A stretch of DNA of 64,000 nucleotides from Listeria kieliensis (GCF_003369925.1 NZ_LARY01000001.1:310001-374000), one strand, 5' to 3'; counted from the first letter of the stretch, positions 44,627 to 54,591 are shown. Notes: generated by a model not told the origin, from the sequence alone. Numbers and translations: made by a program.

Positions 44627-46813
44627 TTATTTTACAACATGTTCAAGTACTGAAACTTGAATATGCCCATCTTGATCAAGTGTTGCAGTTAGGCTTGAAG
44701 CATCATCTGAATCAATCATCACATCAGCAATTTGATCTTCCAAGTGTTCTTGGATCGTTCTTCTTAACGGACGAGCACCAAACTCAGCATCATAACCTAA
44801 ATCAATCAATTTTTGCTTCACATCTTCAGAAACTTCAATGTGCATATCATTTTGTTTTAACATGTCATTTAAATCAGCAATCATCAAATCGACAATTTGC
44901 ATCAAATCTTCTTTTTCAAGACTGTTAAATTCAATAACACTATCTAGCCGGTTCAAAAATTCAGGTTTGAAGTAGTAACCAAGTCGGCTCAACAAGTCTG
45001 AACTTTTTTCAAGCTTATCTACATCACTGCTTGTATTAAAGCCAACTGAAGCTTCGTGAGATCCTGTTCCCGCATTACTTGTCATAATGATTACAGTATC
45101 TTTAAAGCTTACCGTCCGGCCTTGCGAATCCGTCAAACGACCATCTTCTAAGATTTGCAAGAACATGTGTTGAACATCAGGATGCGCTTTTTCCATTTCA
45201 TCAAGTAACAAAATGCTGTAAGGGTTGCGACGAACTTTTTCAGTCAATTGACCCGCTTCATCGTGACCCACGTAGCCTGGAGGCGAACCAATAAGTTTAG
45301 AAACACTGTGTTTTTCCATAAACTCAGACATATCGAGACGAATCATCGCGTCTTCTGAGCCAAATAATTCATTAGCGAGCGTTTTACCGAGTTCTGTTTT
45401 ACCGACCCCAGTAGGACCGACGAACAAGAACGAACCGATAGGACGATTTTTCACTTGCAAACCAACCCGACTACGACGGATTGCTTTTGCAACTTTTTGA
45501 ACAGCTTCTTTTTGCCCGATCACTTTGTCATTTAAATGCGCTTCTAAATCTTTCATTTTCGATTGTTCATCTTGTTCGAGACGACCAACCGGAATGCCCG
45601 TTCTTTCTTCAATTAGAACTTGGATATCTGAAGCTTGAATAACAGGGCGTTCCGAGATACCTGCTTCATTTTTATTTTCCTTCAAACGAGTAATTTCATC
45701 CCGAACTGTTGCAGCTTTTTCATAGTCTTCATTTTTAAGCGCAGTTTCTTTTTCATTTTCCAAGCGTTCAAGCCGTTCAGCGACTGTCTTATCATCCATT
45801 TTTTCAATCGTAAGGTTGTATTTTGAACCTACCTCATCCATCAAATCAATGGCTTTATCAGGCAAGTGACGATCTTGAATGTAGCGAGCGCTTAAATCAA
45901 TTGCTGCTTGTAAGCTTTCTTCTGAATAAACAACTTCATGGAAATCTTCATAACGATTCTTTAGTCCTTCTAGAATAGTCAGTGTAGCTTCCTTGGAAGG
46001 TTCATCTACCATAACTGGTTGGAAACGACGTTCAAGCGCCGCATCTTTTTCGATCTTCCGGTATTCGTTTAAGGTTGTTGCGCCAATCATTTGCAGTTCG
46101 CCTCTTGCAAGAGCTGGTTTCAAAATGTTTCCAGCATCCATTGAGCCTTCAGCTGAACCTGCTCCAACAATAGTATGCACTTCATCAATAAATAGAATCG
46201 TATTTTTACGTTCCGTTAATTCTTCAATTAATTTTTTCATACGTTCTTCAAATTGACCACGAATTCCAGTTCCCGATACAAGTGAAGCCACATCAAGTAA
46301 AATCACTTCTTTACCGAGTAACTTATTCGGAACTTTTCCTTCAACAATGGCTGATGCTAAACCTTCAATAACAGCGGTTTTACCAACACCAGGTTCCCCA
46401 ATTAGTACTGGGTTGTTTTTATTCCGACGGTTTAAAATTTCAATGGTCCGTTTGATTTCTTCATCGCGACCAATGACGGGATCAAGTTTATTATTTTTAG
46501 CAAGATCCGTTAAATTGGTTCCAAATTCATCAAGTAAACCTCCACCGTTTCCTGGTGCTTGTGTTTGAACTTGACTTTGTCTTTCACGGTTTACATCTCT
46601 TTCTGCACCGAAGTTTGGATTTCTGTTTCCATTTAATTGACGGAAAAAGTCGTCGAATGGAGAAGAACCAAAGCCTCCTTGCAAGTTGTTTTGATTACGG
46701 TTTTTAAGTTCAGCGTAGCAAGACTCGCAAAGCGGCATCTCGACGCGCTGTCCATTTATATTCATATATAACTGAATGCGTGCTTCATTCTGTTTACAAT
46801 TTTGACATAACAT
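44627..46813 (-). CDS. clpE: ATP-dependent protease ATPase subunit ClpE
   Basis: 728 residues, Hsp100 unfoldase that pairs with ClpP. It has the ClpE-specific N-terminal zinc finger (CQNC...CESC, residues 3-6 and 28-31), a Gly/Asn-rich linker, AAA domain 1 with GEPGVGKT and ILFIDEVHT, a UVR-like coiled coil (about 330-375), and AAA domain 2 with GPTGVGKT. It is transcribed from a CtsR-controlled promoter. Ribosome site AAAGGAGG. The first AAA domain lacks the ClpC-type N-terminal repeats, as expected for ClpE. Confidence 0.96.
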   Translation of the reverse strand: MLCQNCKQNEARIQLYMNINGQRVEMPLCESCYAELKNRNQNNLQGGFGSSPFDDFFRQLNGNRNPNFGAERDVNRERQSQVQTQAPGNGGGLLDEFGTNLTDLAKNNKLDPVIGRDEEIKRTIEILNRRNKNNPVLIGEPGVGKTAVIEGLASAIVEGKVPNKLLGKEVILLDVASLVSGTGIRGQFEERMKKLIEELTERKNTILFIDEVHTIVGAGSAEGSMDAGNILKPALARGELQMIGATTLNEYRKIEKDAALERRFQPVMVDEPSKEATLTILEGLKNRYEDFHEVVYSEESLQAAIDLSARYIQDRHLPDKAIDLMDEVGSKYNLTIEKMDDKTVAERLERLENEKETALKNEDYEKAATVRDEITRLKENKNEAGISERPVIQASDIQVLIEERTGIPVGRLEQDEQSKMKDLEAHLNDKVIGQKEAVQKVAKAIRRSRVGLQVKNRPIGSFLFVGPTGVGKTELGKTLANELFGSEDAMIRLDMSEFMEKHSVSKLIGSPPGYVGHDEAGQLTEKVRRNPYSILLLDEMEKAHPDVQHMFLQILEDGRLTDSQGRTVSFKDTVIIMTSNAGTGSHEASVGFNTSSDVDKLEKSSDLLSRLGYYFKPEFLNRLDSVIEFNSLEKEDLMQIVDLMIADLNDMLKQNDMHIEVSEDVKQKLIDLGYDAEFGARPLRRTIQEHLEDQIADVMIDSDDASSLTATLDQDGHIQVSVLEHVVK

Positions 46814-46868
46814 AAATTAAATTCCTCCTTTGGAAGAGTAAATAGTGGATCAAAGATTAGTTTTTGAC

Positions 46869-46885
46869 TTTGACTATCTTTGACC
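46869..46885 (-). promoter_or_regulatory. CtsR operator of clpE
   Basis: On the minus strand GGTCAAAGATAGTCAAA matches the CtsR heptad repeat (GGTCAAA-N3-GTCAAA type) without mismatch. It lies just downstream of the -10 box, so repressor binding would block initiation; heat releases CtsR. Confidence 0.9.
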
Positions 46886-46895
46886 TTGTGAATTT

Positions 46896-46924
46896 ATTAT
46901 ACACTGACCTTTTCTGACTTTCAA
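46896..46924 (-). promoter_or_regulatory. Sigma-A promoter of clpE with second CtsR-like half-sites
   Basis: Minus-strand -35 TTGAAA (46924-46919), 17-bp spacer, -10 TATAAT (46901-46896). The spacer contains GTCAGAAAAGGTCAG, a degenerate CtsR-like direct repeat, so the promoter may carry two CtsR sites as in other clpE promoters. Confidence 0.8.
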
Positions 46925-47042
46925 GTGTTTTGCTTGAATTTTTTATTATTAACTAAAAAAAAGTTAGCACCACGTTTCAAAACTGCGACAAGTCACTAAA
47001 AGTCATGCTACAATTCAGATGAATAAGAAGATTGGAGTGAGG

Positions 47043-47714
47043 ATGTTGGATAAATTTACCGAGGTAGATGAAAAATTAATGTCGCTTTTAGTAAAACAAG
47101 ATGATTTTCTTGTTCGCGCACTTCAAAATAGCCAAGCAGCTGGGCTTCCGCCGATTGAAGTTTCACCAGCGCAAGGTCAATTTTTATATCTTTTAACGAA
47201 ATTGAGCGGGGCTAAACGAGTTCTTGAAATAGGAACTTTAGCAGGCTATAGTACACTTTTTTTTGCGAAAGGGCTTCGAAACGAGGCAAATAGTGAAATT
47301 GTCACGCTAGAATATGATCCACAGATTGCGAAAGTAGCTCAGAAAAATTTCGAGGGAAGTCCGTATCAAGAAAAAATAAGATTGCTGGTTGGTGAAGCTA
47401 AAAATAGCCTTGCTGAGCTTGTTCAGGAGAATGTTGAGCCATTTGACATTATTTTTATTGATGCAGATAAAGCGAGCAATCCTCTTTACCTTGACTACAG
47501 TCTTCAACTAGCTAAAAATGGCAGTTTAATCATTGCCGATAACATCATCCGAGAAGGTGAAATCTTAAATGAGCATTCTTTAGATGAACGAGTCCTTGGC
47601 ATCCAGGAGTATTTAGAAAAAATAGCAGCAGAGCCTTCGCTTGAATCAGTGGCCATCGCAACTGTTGGTATAAAAGGAATTGATGGATTTAGTCTTTCAA
47701 TTGTAACGAAATAG
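47043..47714 (+). CDS. SAM-dependent O-methyltransferase (family 3)
   Basis: About 223 residues of the class I, caffeoyl-CoA OMT-like family: LEIGTLAGYSTLF (SAM loop), TLEYDPQIAKVA and the metal-site FDIIFIDADKA plus IIADNI. The family includes Bacillus TrmR (YrrM), which methylates the hydroxyuridine made by TrhP proteins, but is otherwise broad. I chose ATG 47043 behind GGAGTGAGG over ATG 47019, which has no ribosome site. Confidence 0.82.
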   Translation: MLDKFTEVDEKLMSLLVKQDDFLVRALQNSQAAGLPPIEVSPAQGQFLYLLTKLSGAKRVLEIGTLAGYSTLFFAKGLRNEANSEIVTLEYDPQIAKVAQKNFEGSPYQEKIRLLVGEAKNSLAELVQENVEPFDIIFIDADKASNPLYLDYSLQLAKNGSLIIADNIIREGEILNEHSLDERVLGIQEYLEKIAAEPSLESVAIATVGIKGIDGFSLSIVTK

Positions 47715-47716
47715 AG

Positions 47717-47752
47717 TTAAAAAGCCTTCCCACTTGGGAAGGCTTTTTAATA
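47717..47752. terminator. Bidirectional terminator, OMT / CPBP gene
   Basis: Stem AAAAAGCCTTCCCA / TGGGAAGGCTTTTT shared by convergent genes. Confidence 0.88.
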
Positions 47753-48361
47753 AATAGGAAGTGCTGCTAGTAAAATGAAGACAAACAACAGGTGCGATAA
47801 ATAGAGCATAATCAAACTTGGGCGCCAAACATAAAGCAGATTCCAAAAAAGAGAAGCAACAAAAATACCAATGACTAGTGCCGGATTACCGCTAAAGCAC
47901 ATAAACAGTGTGATTAGTAAAGTAGAAGCTAATACGGCAAACCAAGTTGCATAAGAGTCTAATAGACGCTGTAAAACAAAACCACGCCAAAAAATTTCTT
48001 CCCCTGGAACAATCGCTACAATCATTAAAATCCAAATGAACCAATTGTCGGTTGAAAATTTATTAAAAGCTGAATGGACGGCACTGTTTAAGCCAAACGG
48101 CATAAATTTTAAAATAAAAGCGCCTATGTAAAATACGATATACAAAATGACTGCTGAAAAAATAGCAGGAATGAGTCCTTTTAAGACTGAAGATTGTTTG
48201 CTTAAATTCACATTGAAAATGCCAAAACTAAGTAAAAACAGCATTGATGCTCCATACATATACCAGAAACTCTTGGTATAGTTGAATGTTACGAAAATTA
48301 ATCCTGCTGCAAGCACTAATCCAAGGATTAATTTAAAATCTATTCTGTTGCTTCTAATCAC
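47747..48361 (-). CDS. CPBP-family intramembrane metalloprotease (Abi/CAAX-like)
   Basis: 204 residues with about six membrane helices. The family motif EExxxR appears as GEEIFWRGF in the middle, and the later HLL-type histidine (LSHLLFVF) completes the metal site. Roles in bacteria include bacteriocin self-immunity and envelope protein processing; no bacteriocin genes are adjacent. Starts with GTG behind GAGGTG. Confidence 0.82.
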   Translation of the reverse strand: MIRSNRIDFKLILGLVLAAGLIFVTFNYTKSFWYMYGASMLFLLSFGIFNVNLSKQSSVLKGLIPAIFSAVILYIVFYIGAFILKFMPFGLNSAVHSAFNKFSTDNWFIWILMIVAIVPGEEIFWRGFVLQRLLDSYATWFAVLASTLLITLFMCFSGNPALVIGIFVASLFWNLLYVWRPSLIMLYLSHLLFVFILLAALPIY

Positions 48362-48508
48362 GATAACACCTCTTCAAACATTTCTACTCTTTACTTTAAT
48401 CGAAAAGCCGTATTTTGGCAACAATTCCTATTAAAAAGAGTTTTTTTTATAAGAGTTTGCTATAATGAAATGGGAAGTTTTGCTTGAAATAAGCAAAGGA
48501 GTGTTACC

Positions 48509-49312
48509 GTGTTAGAAAAAAACTATAAATTTTTATTATGGCTTTATATTTTATGGTTCTTGGCAAGTGTGCTTTTGATTTCGCTTGGAGTGTTACCAAG
48601 CAATATGACAAGGGTTCACTCGATCTTTTTAATTTTTACGGGTATTTTTGCGACAGTTTTTTTTATCATGCAATATGGTAAAGGGCTAGGGTCTGCTATT
48701 ACGATTTTAATTTTTGTTGTTACAACGAGCATTGAATGGATGCAACTTGGTTTTGCTGATGAAAATTACAGTGGCAATTATGGTTTTACCATTCAAGGTA
48801 TTCCTGTGACTTTTGGCTTTATTTGGATTGGTTTAATAGCTGGAACACACGTGATTGCAAGGGAAATCACACTCAAGGTGAAAATTGATTGGTTGCGTGG
48901 CGGCATGTATTCAGTGATTGCTGCAACGATGGTCATGATTTTCGAAGTGCTGATTGAGCCCATTTCTGTTCAAACTAAACAGCTCCCATTTCTCGGTAAT
49001 GGGTTAACCGTTTTACAGTTTTCGGATATTGCGAATTGGTGGTTACTCGGACTGATCCTCCATTTAATGATTTATTTTATCTTGAGTTTGACGGATAAGT
49101 GGGAGAACTTGAAGTATCCAGATTTGAAATCTGAAATTGTTATTGTTTACTGGATTATTTTGGCGTTTTTTATTTTCTTATCTTTTTATGCTGATTTTTG
49201 GGCATCCATTAGTGTTGGGCTTGTTGCCAATATTATTTTCACTGTTTGTTATTATTTCAGCTTGGATAATAAAAAAGGCGAGCACACGTCAAAAAAAGAA
49301 TCGGAAACATAA
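48509..49312 (+). CDS. Carotenoid biosynthesis protein, CruF-like hydratase family
   Basis: 267 residues with about seven membrane helices. The EWMQLGFADENYSGNYGF segment and the AGTHVIAREITL and FEVLIEPISVQ motifs match the CruF/carotenoid 1',2'-hydratase-like family. Start GTG behind AAAGGAGTG. Together with the CrtN/CrtI-type desaturase encoded convergently 86 bp away, it suggests a terpenoid/carotenoid step, but no phytoene or squalene synthase is in the window. Confidence 0.75.
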   Translation: MLEKNYKFLLWLYILWFLASVLLISLGVLPSNMTRVHSIFLIFTGIFATVFFIMQYGKGLGSAITILIFVVTTSIEWMQLGFADENYSGNYGFTIQGIPVTFGFIWIGLIAGTHVIAREITLKVKIDWLRGGMYSVIAATMVMIFEVLIEPISVQTKQLPFLGNGLTVLQFSDIANWWLLGLILHLMIYFILSLTDKWENLKYPDLKSEIVIVYWIILAFFIFLSFYADFWASISVGLVANIIFTVCYYFSLDNKKGEHTSKKESET

Positions 49313-49316
49313 AAAT

Positions 49317-49380
49317 AGAACAGGGGATAAAGCGACACCCATTTTACAGATGGTTTAAGCTTTGTCTCCTGTTCTTTTTC
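49317..49380. terminator. Long hairpin terminator between CruF-like and CrtN-like genes
   Basis: AGAACAGGGGATAAAGC and GCTTTGTCTCCTGTTCT pair around an internal small hairpin, with a T-run on the plus strand. Serves convergent genes. Confidence 0.75.
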
Positions 49381-49398
49381 TATCATTCAAGGAATCTG

Positions 49399-50880
49399 TT
49401 AGGAATCTTTCTTAATAATTTTTTTGACCGCATATTTGGCACTTTCTAGTATGTAAGGGAGGGAAGTACCAGTATGAGCACTTGTTCCGACAACAAATAA
49501 GTTTTTGAATTGTTGATGTAGCTTATTCACGGGATTTCCCATCCCTATTTGCTTGAAGGATTGCATCATTCCGAAAATAGCTCCTAAATGGATATGAAAG
49601 TCTTTTTCCCATTCTTTTGGTGTAATCACATGCTCTTCAACGATGTGCTCTTCTAAATCATCCAAATGTAATTTTGCTTTCACAGTTTCAAAAATTTTAT
49701 TTCTGAATGGCTCACGTTCTTGATCCCAGTCAATTTGACTTTCATTGTTAGGGACGGGAACCATAATTCGAACTGCCGAGTGTCCAATCGGCGCCATCGT
49801 TGTATCAGTTACAGAAGGGTTCGTGATGTGAATAGAAAATTCATCAGAGAGAATCTTTAAATTCGTTGTTTGATCGGCATGAACCTTATAGTTTTCAGGA
49901 AACAAGATAGTTTGATGGTCAATTGGTAAAAGTGTATTCAGTCCTAAATAAATAACAAAAGCACTGGCTGAATATTTCTTTTGTGGCATGTTAGTTTTGA
50001 ATTTCAAAGGTTTATCAGTTATAAAAAGGTTGTTTATAGCATAGCTTAAATCTGCATTTAAGATATAGTGGTCAGCAGTTACTAAGTGACCATCTTGCAA
50101 CTCAATTCCCGTGATTTCATGTTTGGATGTATGGATTTTTTCAACCCTACTATTCAAGTGAATCCGACCATGGTATTCTTCAATGACAGTTTGCATTGCC
50201 TGTAAAATTTGACTTTGCCCGCCAGTAGGATGAAAAGAGCCATAGTAATACTCAGAAAACGGAAGTACGCTATAAATGCCTGGGATTTCCCAAGGAGACA
50301 TCCCCATATATTTCATTTGAAAAGTGAAGGCAAGCTGTAACTCCTCGTCTTCAAAGTATCTCGAAGTTTCGTCAATTAATGTTCGCCCAATGGAAAGACT
50401 AGGAATCGCCCGTAGCATAGTTGGGCGTAGGAAATCGGTTAAGCTTCCGAAGCTATAATCCAATAGGGGCGTCAAGTAAAGAATTTTCTTAGCGTTTCCA
50501 CTCATAAAATGATAAAAGTTTGTTTCGTTGCCAGGAAAAACTCGATTTAATTCTTGAATGGTTGCTTTTTGATTTCCAGAAGGAGCAAAGGTTTTGCCAG
50601 ATGGAAAAAACAATCGATACAAAGGATCTATTGGTAGTAAGGTTAAGTAATTATGTAAATTACGGTGCGAATTCATAAACAGCGAAGTAAGTTGATGGGG
50701 CATTGTAAGGGAAGAAGGCCCCAAGTCAAACGAATAATTTCCAAGTGCAAGCTTACTTGTTCGTCCGCCAATCACGCTGCTTTTTTCAAAAACATCTACT
50801 TGATAGCCACTTGCGAGAAGGCGCATAGCTGTTGCTAAGCCACCGGGACCTGCCCCGATAATCACTGCTTTTTTTGGCAT
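49399..50880 (-). CDS. Phytoene/diapophytoene desaturase-like FAD oxidoreductase (CrtN/CrtI family)
   Basis: 493 residues. N-terminal FAD motif VIIGAGPGGLATAMRLLASG, EKSSVIGGRTS, the GNYSFDLGPSS lineage, the middle HPTGGQSQILQAM, and the C-terminal GTSAHTGTSLPYILESAK closing the flavin site. It should desaturate or oxidise a C30/C40 carotenoid precursor at the membrane. I place the start at ATG 50880 behind GGAAGGTGG; an upstream ATG at 50934 overlaps the preceding terminator. Confidence 0.85.
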   Translation of the reverse strand: MPKKAVIIGAGPGGLATAMRLLASGYQVDVFEKSSVIGGRTSKLALGNYSFDLGPSSLTMPHQLTSLFMNSHRNLHNYLTLLPIDPLYRLFFPSGKTFAPSGNQKATIQELNRVFPGNETNFYHFMSGNAKKILYLTPLLDYSFGSLTDFLRPTMLRAIPSLSIGRTLIDETSRYFEDEELQLAFTFQMKYMGMSPWEIPGIYSVLPFSEYYYGSFHPTGGQSQILQAMQTVIEEYHGRIHLNSRVEKIHTSKHEITGIELQDGHLVTADHYILNADLSYAINNLFITDKPLKFKTNMPQKKYSASAFVIYLGLNTLLPIDHQTILFPENYKVHADQTTNLKILSDEFSIHITNPSVTDTTMAPIGHSAVRIMVPVPNNESQIDWDQEREPFRNKIFETVKAKLHLDDLEEHIVEEHVITPKEWEKDFHIHLGAIFGMMQSFKQIGMGNPVNKLHQQFKNLFVVGTSAHTGTSLPYILESAKYAVKKIIKKDS

Positions 50881-50913
50881 TTTTTGTCCACCTTCCAGTA
50901 AAAAAAATCCATT

Positions 50914-50956
50914 AAAAAAGCGCAACTTTAACAAAAAAACGTTAATTTGCGCTTTT
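50914..50956 (-). terminator. Terminator after DUF2187 gene
   Basis: AAAAGCGCAA and TTTGCGCTTTT pair (with inner TTAAC/GTTAA) and are followed by Ts on the minus strand, ending the small gene before the desaturase. Confidence 0.7.
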
Positions 50957-50958
50957 GA

Positions 50959-51150
50959 TTAATCGTTGTTTGCTGAATGAATAATTTTATAGTTTTTATG
51001 ATTGACTACTGTTTTTTCTTCCATACCGAGGTCGTTAAAGTTTTCCATATAAGTTAAATCGACAATAACAGAGTTTTCGTTGATTTTTTCAACAATTCCA
51101 GTTAAACCATCCTTGAATTCAATGATATCACCGATATGTGCTTTTGCCAT
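50959..51150 (-). CDS. Small DUF2187/YkvS-like protein
   Basis: 63 residues, KOW-like beta-barrel: HIGDIIEFKDGLTGIVEKIN then NSVIVDLT and a basic NHKNYKI end. Family function unknown. I favour ATG 51150 (MAKAHIG) because GGGAGCG sits upstream; ATG 51168 would precede it. Confidence 0.78.
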   Translation of the reverse strand: MAKAHIGDIIEFKDGLTGIVEKINENSVIVDLTYMENFNDLGMEEKTVVNHKNYKIIHSANND

Positions 51151-51534
51151 ATTTATCGCTCCCGTCATAATTGATATGAAACCGTTTTTTTATGAAATAC
51201 TAATAGTTCCAGTCTGCACTAAAATTTTAATAATTGCAACTAATATGGCTGTTAATCCGTGAAAGGAAAGGGGGATGCTAGTATTAAAGGAAGAAATAAG
51301 TTTTTTGCTGGGACGTAAAACAGCCCGAAAAGGCGTGAGTTATTGCCTTTTCAAGCTAATTCGGATAAAATGGAATAGTAACGATTTTTTTGGCCAAAAA
51401 ATGCGCGTGAAATAGTTGTAACAAAGGCAAAAAAATGGTAGTCTTTTAAATTGAGAGATAGCCTTTTTTGTTAAAATTCCTTTTTTGGTGAAAAAGGTCA
51501 CATTAAAATTTCTTTGATAAAGGAGAATGTCAAT
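51151..51534 (+). other. ptsH leader region
   Basis: About 370 bp of non-coding DNA between divergent genes. It holds a hairpin (GAAAAGGC at 51327-51334 with GCCTTTTC at 51345-51352), a perfect palindrome TTTTTTGGCCAAAAAA at 51386-51401, and a candidate 46-codon reading frame listed separately. No T-box or known riboswitch was recognised. A long leader is unusual for ptsH and may hold regulatory RNA. Confidence 0.45.
51275..51415 (+). CDS. Candidate small basic peptide in ptsH leader
   Basis: 46 codons from an ATG with AGGA seven bases upstream, ending at TAG 51413-51415. The predicted peptide is basic (several Arg/Lys) with hydrophobic patches. It spans the leader hairpins, so it could simply be chance. 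No family recognised. Confidence 0.25.
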   Translation: MLVLKEEISFLLGRKTARKGVSYCLFKLIRIKWNSNDFFGQKMRVK

Positions 51535-51801
51535 ATGGAACAAGCAAGTTTTGTAGTTATCGATGAAACAGGAATTCACGCCCGTCCGGCGACTTTACTC
51601 GTGCAGGCGGCAAGCAAATACAGCTCTGATATTAACCTTGAAAACTCTGGTAAATCTGTAAACCTTAAATCAATCATGGGTGTTATGTCACTTGGAGTTG
51701 GCAAAGGCGCTGAAATCAAAATCACTGCTGAAGGTAGTGACGAAAAAGAAGCGATTGAAGGTTTAACTGAGGTACTTAAGAAAGAAGGCATGGCTGAATA
51801 A
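51535..51801 (+). CDS. ptsH: Phosphocarrier protein HPr
   Basis: 88 residues. The phosphorylated H15 lies in [13 protein letters not shown] and the regulatory S46 in [12 protein letters not shown]. It passes phosphate from EI to sugar-specific EII complexes and, phosphorylated on Ser46, acts as CcpA co-repressor. It can also phosphorylate PRD domains, such as those of the Mga-like regulator earlier in the window. ATG 51535 follows AAAGGAG. It overlaps ptsI by one base. Confidence 0.96.
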   Translation: MEQASFVVIDETGIHARPATLLVQAASKYSSDINLENSGKSVNLKSIMGVMSLGVGKGAEIKITAEGSDEKEAIEGLTEVLKKEGMAE

Positions 51802-53519
51802 TGGTAAAAGAGTTGAAAGGGATCGCAGCATCTGACGGGATCGCCATTGCGAAAGCTTATCTGCTCGTTGAACCAGATTTATCTTTTGAAAAATCTGAAG
51901 TGGCTGATGCAGAAAGCGAAGTTAAACGTTTTCAAGATGCCGTATCAATTTCACAATCTGAACTTACAAAGATCCGCGAACAAGCTGCTAAAAGTTTGGG
52001 TGAGGATAAAGCACAAATTTTTGATGCGCATTTGTTAGTTTTAGGTGACCCTGAAATGATCGGGCCGATCGAAGAAAATATTAAAAATAACAAAGTGAAT
52101 GCAGAAGCTGCATTGCAAGAAACAACGGATATGTTCATTGGCATGTTTGAGTCGATGGACAACGAATACATGCGTGAACGTGCTGCAGATATTCGTGACG
52201 TGCGTAAACGTATTCTTTCTCATCTGCTAGGTGTAACGATTCCAAATCCAGCCCTAATTGATGAAGAAGTAGTTGTTGTTGCGAAGGATTTAACGCCTTC
52301 TGATACAGCACAACTTAATCGTCAGTTCGTAAAAGGTTTTGTAACAGATATTGGTGGGCGTACCTCGCACTCCGCTATCATGGCTCGTTCGCTTGAAATT
52401 CCAGCGGTTGTTGGAACAAAAGAAGTAACAGCAGATACGAAAAAAGACGATATGGTTATTATTGATGGGCTTGAAGGTAACGTTATCATCAATCCGTCTG
52501 ATGACCAAATTGCTCACTATAAAAAAATCCAGTCTGACTTTGAACTTCAAAAAGCAGAGTGGGAAAAACTTAAAAATGAATCTACTGTTTCGAAAGATGG
52601 TGTTCATGTTGAGCTTGCAGCTAATATTGGGACGCCAAACGATTTAGATGGTGTGATTTCAAATGGTGGGGAAGCTGTTGGCCTTTATCGTACAGAATTC
52701 TTGTACATGGGACGCGATAATTTCCCAACTGAAGAAGAGCAATACGAAGCTTATAAAGCGGTTCTAGAAGGAATGGAAGGGAAATCCGTTGTTGTTCGTA
52801 CGCTTGATATTGGCGGAGACAAAACACTTCCTTACCTAGATCTTCCAGAAGAAATGAATCCATTCTTAGGATTCCGTGCAATTCGACTTTGCTTTGCAAA
52901 TGAAGATTTGTTCCGCACGCAATTACGTGCTCTCCTGCGCGCAAGTGTTCACGGCAAACTTAAAATTATGTTCCCAATGATTGCGACAGTTGCTGAGTTC
53001 CGTCAAGCTAAAGCGATTTTACTTGACGAGAAACAAAAGCTAGTTGCTTCTGGAACTGACGTGAATGAAAATATTGAACTTGGAATCATGATTGAAATTC
53101 CGGCCGCAGCTGTTCTTGCTGATCAGTTTGCAAAAGAGGTGGATTTCTTCTCAATCGGAACAAATGATTTAATTCAATATACAATGGCGGCAGACCGCAT
53201 GAATGAACGTGTTTCTTATCTTTACCAACCCTACAATCCATCTATCTTACGTTTAATTAAAAACGTTATTGATGCTTCTCATAAAGAAGGAAAATGGACA
53301 GGAATGTGTGGGGAAATGGCTGGAGATCAAACAGCGATTCCGCTTCTGCTTGGAATGGGACTTGACGAATTTTCGATGAGTGCTTCAAGCATTTTGAAAT
53401 CTCGTTCATTAATCAAACGTTTAGATCAAACAAAAATGGTTGAGCTTGCTGATAAAGCTCTTAACCAAGCAACAGCTGAAGAAGTAGTTGCACTTGTTGA
53501 GAAATATACTGCTGAATAA
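51801..53519 (+). CDS. ptsI: Phosphoenolpyruvate-protein phosphotransferase EI
   Basis: 572 residues, full length. The catalytic H190 is in [13 protein letters not shown], and the PEP-binding C-terminal barrel has [38 protein letters not shown] and the active cysteine in GMCGEMAGD. First phosphoryl donor of the sugar PTS. It starts at the last base of the ptsH stop codon. Confidence 0.97.
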   Translation: MVKELKGIAASDGIAIAKAYLLVEPDLSFEKSEVADAESEVKRFQDAVSISQSELTKIREQAAKSLGEDKAQIFDAHLLVLGDPEMIGPIEENIKNNKVNAEAALQETTDMFIGMFESMDNEYMRERAADIRDVRKRILSHLLGVTIPNPALIDEEVVVVAKDLTPSDTAQLNRQFVKGFVTDIGGRTSHSAIMARSLEIPAVVGTKEVTADTKKDDMVIIDGLEGNVIINPSDDQIAHYKKIQSDFELQKAEWEKLKNESTVSKDGVHVELAANIGTPNDLDGVISNGGEAVGLYRTEFLYMGRDNFPTEEEQYEAYKAVLEGMEGKSVVVRTLDIGGDKTLPYLDLPEEMNPFLGFRAIRLCFANEDLFRTQLRALLRASVHGKLKIMFPMIATVAEFRQAKAILLDEKQKLVASGTDVNENIELGIMIEIPAAAVLADQFAKEVDFFSIGTNDLIQYTMAADRMNERVSYLYQPYNPSILRLIKNVIDASHKEGKWTGMCGEMAGDQTAIPLLLGMGLDEFSMSASSILKSRSLIKRLDQTKMVELADKALNQATAEEVVALVEKYTAE

Positions 53520-53527
53520 GCGGCTAC

Positions 53528-53559
53528 TAAGACCGGGGATTTTTCCTCGGTCTTTTTTT
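53528..53559 (+). terminator. Rho-independent terminator after ptsI
   Basis: Stem AAGACCGGGGA / TCCTCGGTCTT with T7, closing the ptsHI operon. Confidence 0.88.
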
Positions 53560-53675
53560 ATGTGGAACGAATGGCCTAAACATGGTATAGTAAAACTGTG
53601 ATTTTAGAATTGGCTGATAAATAAACATCAGACACTAAAAGACAATAGCATAAAAGACATAAAGGGGAGAACAGA

Positions 53676-54578
53676 ATGAAAAAATGGATGGTTGTAGTCA
53701 GTTTAGTCACAGTTATGTTTTCAGGACTTACGGCTTGTGGAACGAATCCGGAGTCGAGTCAGTCCGAGCATGAAAAGCAAGCGAAGAAAGTTGTTAAACA
53801 AGTTAAGTTGTCAGTGAAAAGTGATAAAGTGGAAACAGATGATCACGGGAACTTTACGATTTCTGGGAAGACAGAACCAGGAGCTACACTTTATAACAAC
53901 GGAGAAAGAGAAACGACGGCTGACCAAGACGGGAACTTTGAATTTAGTGATGACGTAACAGCAGACGAAGACTATCAAGTTGTAGTTACTGCAAAAAAGA
54001 AAAAAATGAAGCAAAAGAAAGTAGAAGTTTCGGTTGTATTAAGTAAAGGCTATTTGGCTTTTAAAGCTGAAGAAAAAGCGAAAGAAGAACAAACACGAAT
54101 TGAAGAAGAGAATGAAAAAAATGAAGCGGATCGATTGCTTGCGGTAGCGGAAAATAGCTTGGGAAATGCTGATTTAGACCGAGCAAAGGATTACATCACA
54201 AAGAGTAAGTATTTGACGATGTCCGACTATAGTTATCGTATTGACGGGATCTGGAATAAGATCTCTGCGAAGCAAGAAGAATTAGCACAACAAGAGGAAG
54301 AACGAAAGAAAGAAGCAGTCCGAAAAAAAGAAGAAGCAAGAGAACGTGAAAAACAAGAAGCTGCAAGAGCAGCTAAAGATCGCCAAAGTCCAAATAGCGG
54401 AAACTCCGGTTCACAAAATGGGCAAGCGTCGGTAGATAAGAATGAACAGCAAGTTCTTATTACAGCAACGGGATCGAAATATCATAACCATAAATGTGGC
54501 AACGGGACTTATTATCCAGCGACACTGAGTGAAGCAAAAGCACGTGGTTTAACGCCTTGTTCTAAGTGTTATCGATAA
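53676..54578 (+). CDS. Lipoprotein with coiled coil and C-terminal Cys/His domain
   Basis: 300 residues. Lipobox LTAC with C21, then an Ig-like small domain (about 45-120, ISGKTEPGATLYNNG), a long charged coiled coil (about 125-240), a Gly/Ser/Asn linker and a terminal domain with H-x3-C and PCSKC (YHNHKC...TPCSKC) resembling the Ada-like zinc-binding module found at the ends of many secreted nucleases and proteases. Function unknown. Its C-terminal DNA is almost identical to that of the next gene. Confidence 0.72.
   Translation: MKKWMVVVSLVTVMFSGLTACGTNPESSQSEHEKQAKKVVKQVKLSVKSDKVETDDHGNFTISGKTEPGATLYNNGERETTADQDGNFEFSDDVTADEDYQVVVTAKKKKMKQKKVEVSVVLSKGYLAFKAEEKAKEEQTRIEEENEKNEADRLLAVAENSLGNADLDRAKDYITKSKYLTMSDYSYRIDGIWNKISAKQEELAQQEEERKKEAVRKKEEAREREKQEAARAAKDRQSPNSGNSGSQNGQASVDKNEQQVLITATGSKYHNHKCGNGTYYPATLSEAKARGLTPCSKCYR
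54460..54553 (+). repeat. 94-bp perfect repeat, copy 1
   Basis: Encodes the Cys/His domain in the lipoprotein gene. Identical base for base to 55487-55580, including third codon positions, which indicates recent duplication or gene conversion. Flanking sequence is also similar with scattered mismatches. Confidence 0.95.
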
Positions 54579-54591
54579 TGTGCTCAACTGC

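Noticed and set aside
47747-48361. The CPBP protease as bacteriocin immunity.
   Set aside because: No bacteriocin precursor or exporter is near, so immunity is not supported.
43388-51326. The 14-mer ACGTAAAACAGCCC occurs at 43388-43401 and 51313-51326, suggesting an intergenic repeat family.
   Set aside because: Two chance copies of some 14-mer are expected in 64 kb of biased sequence, and I see no shared structure or third copy.
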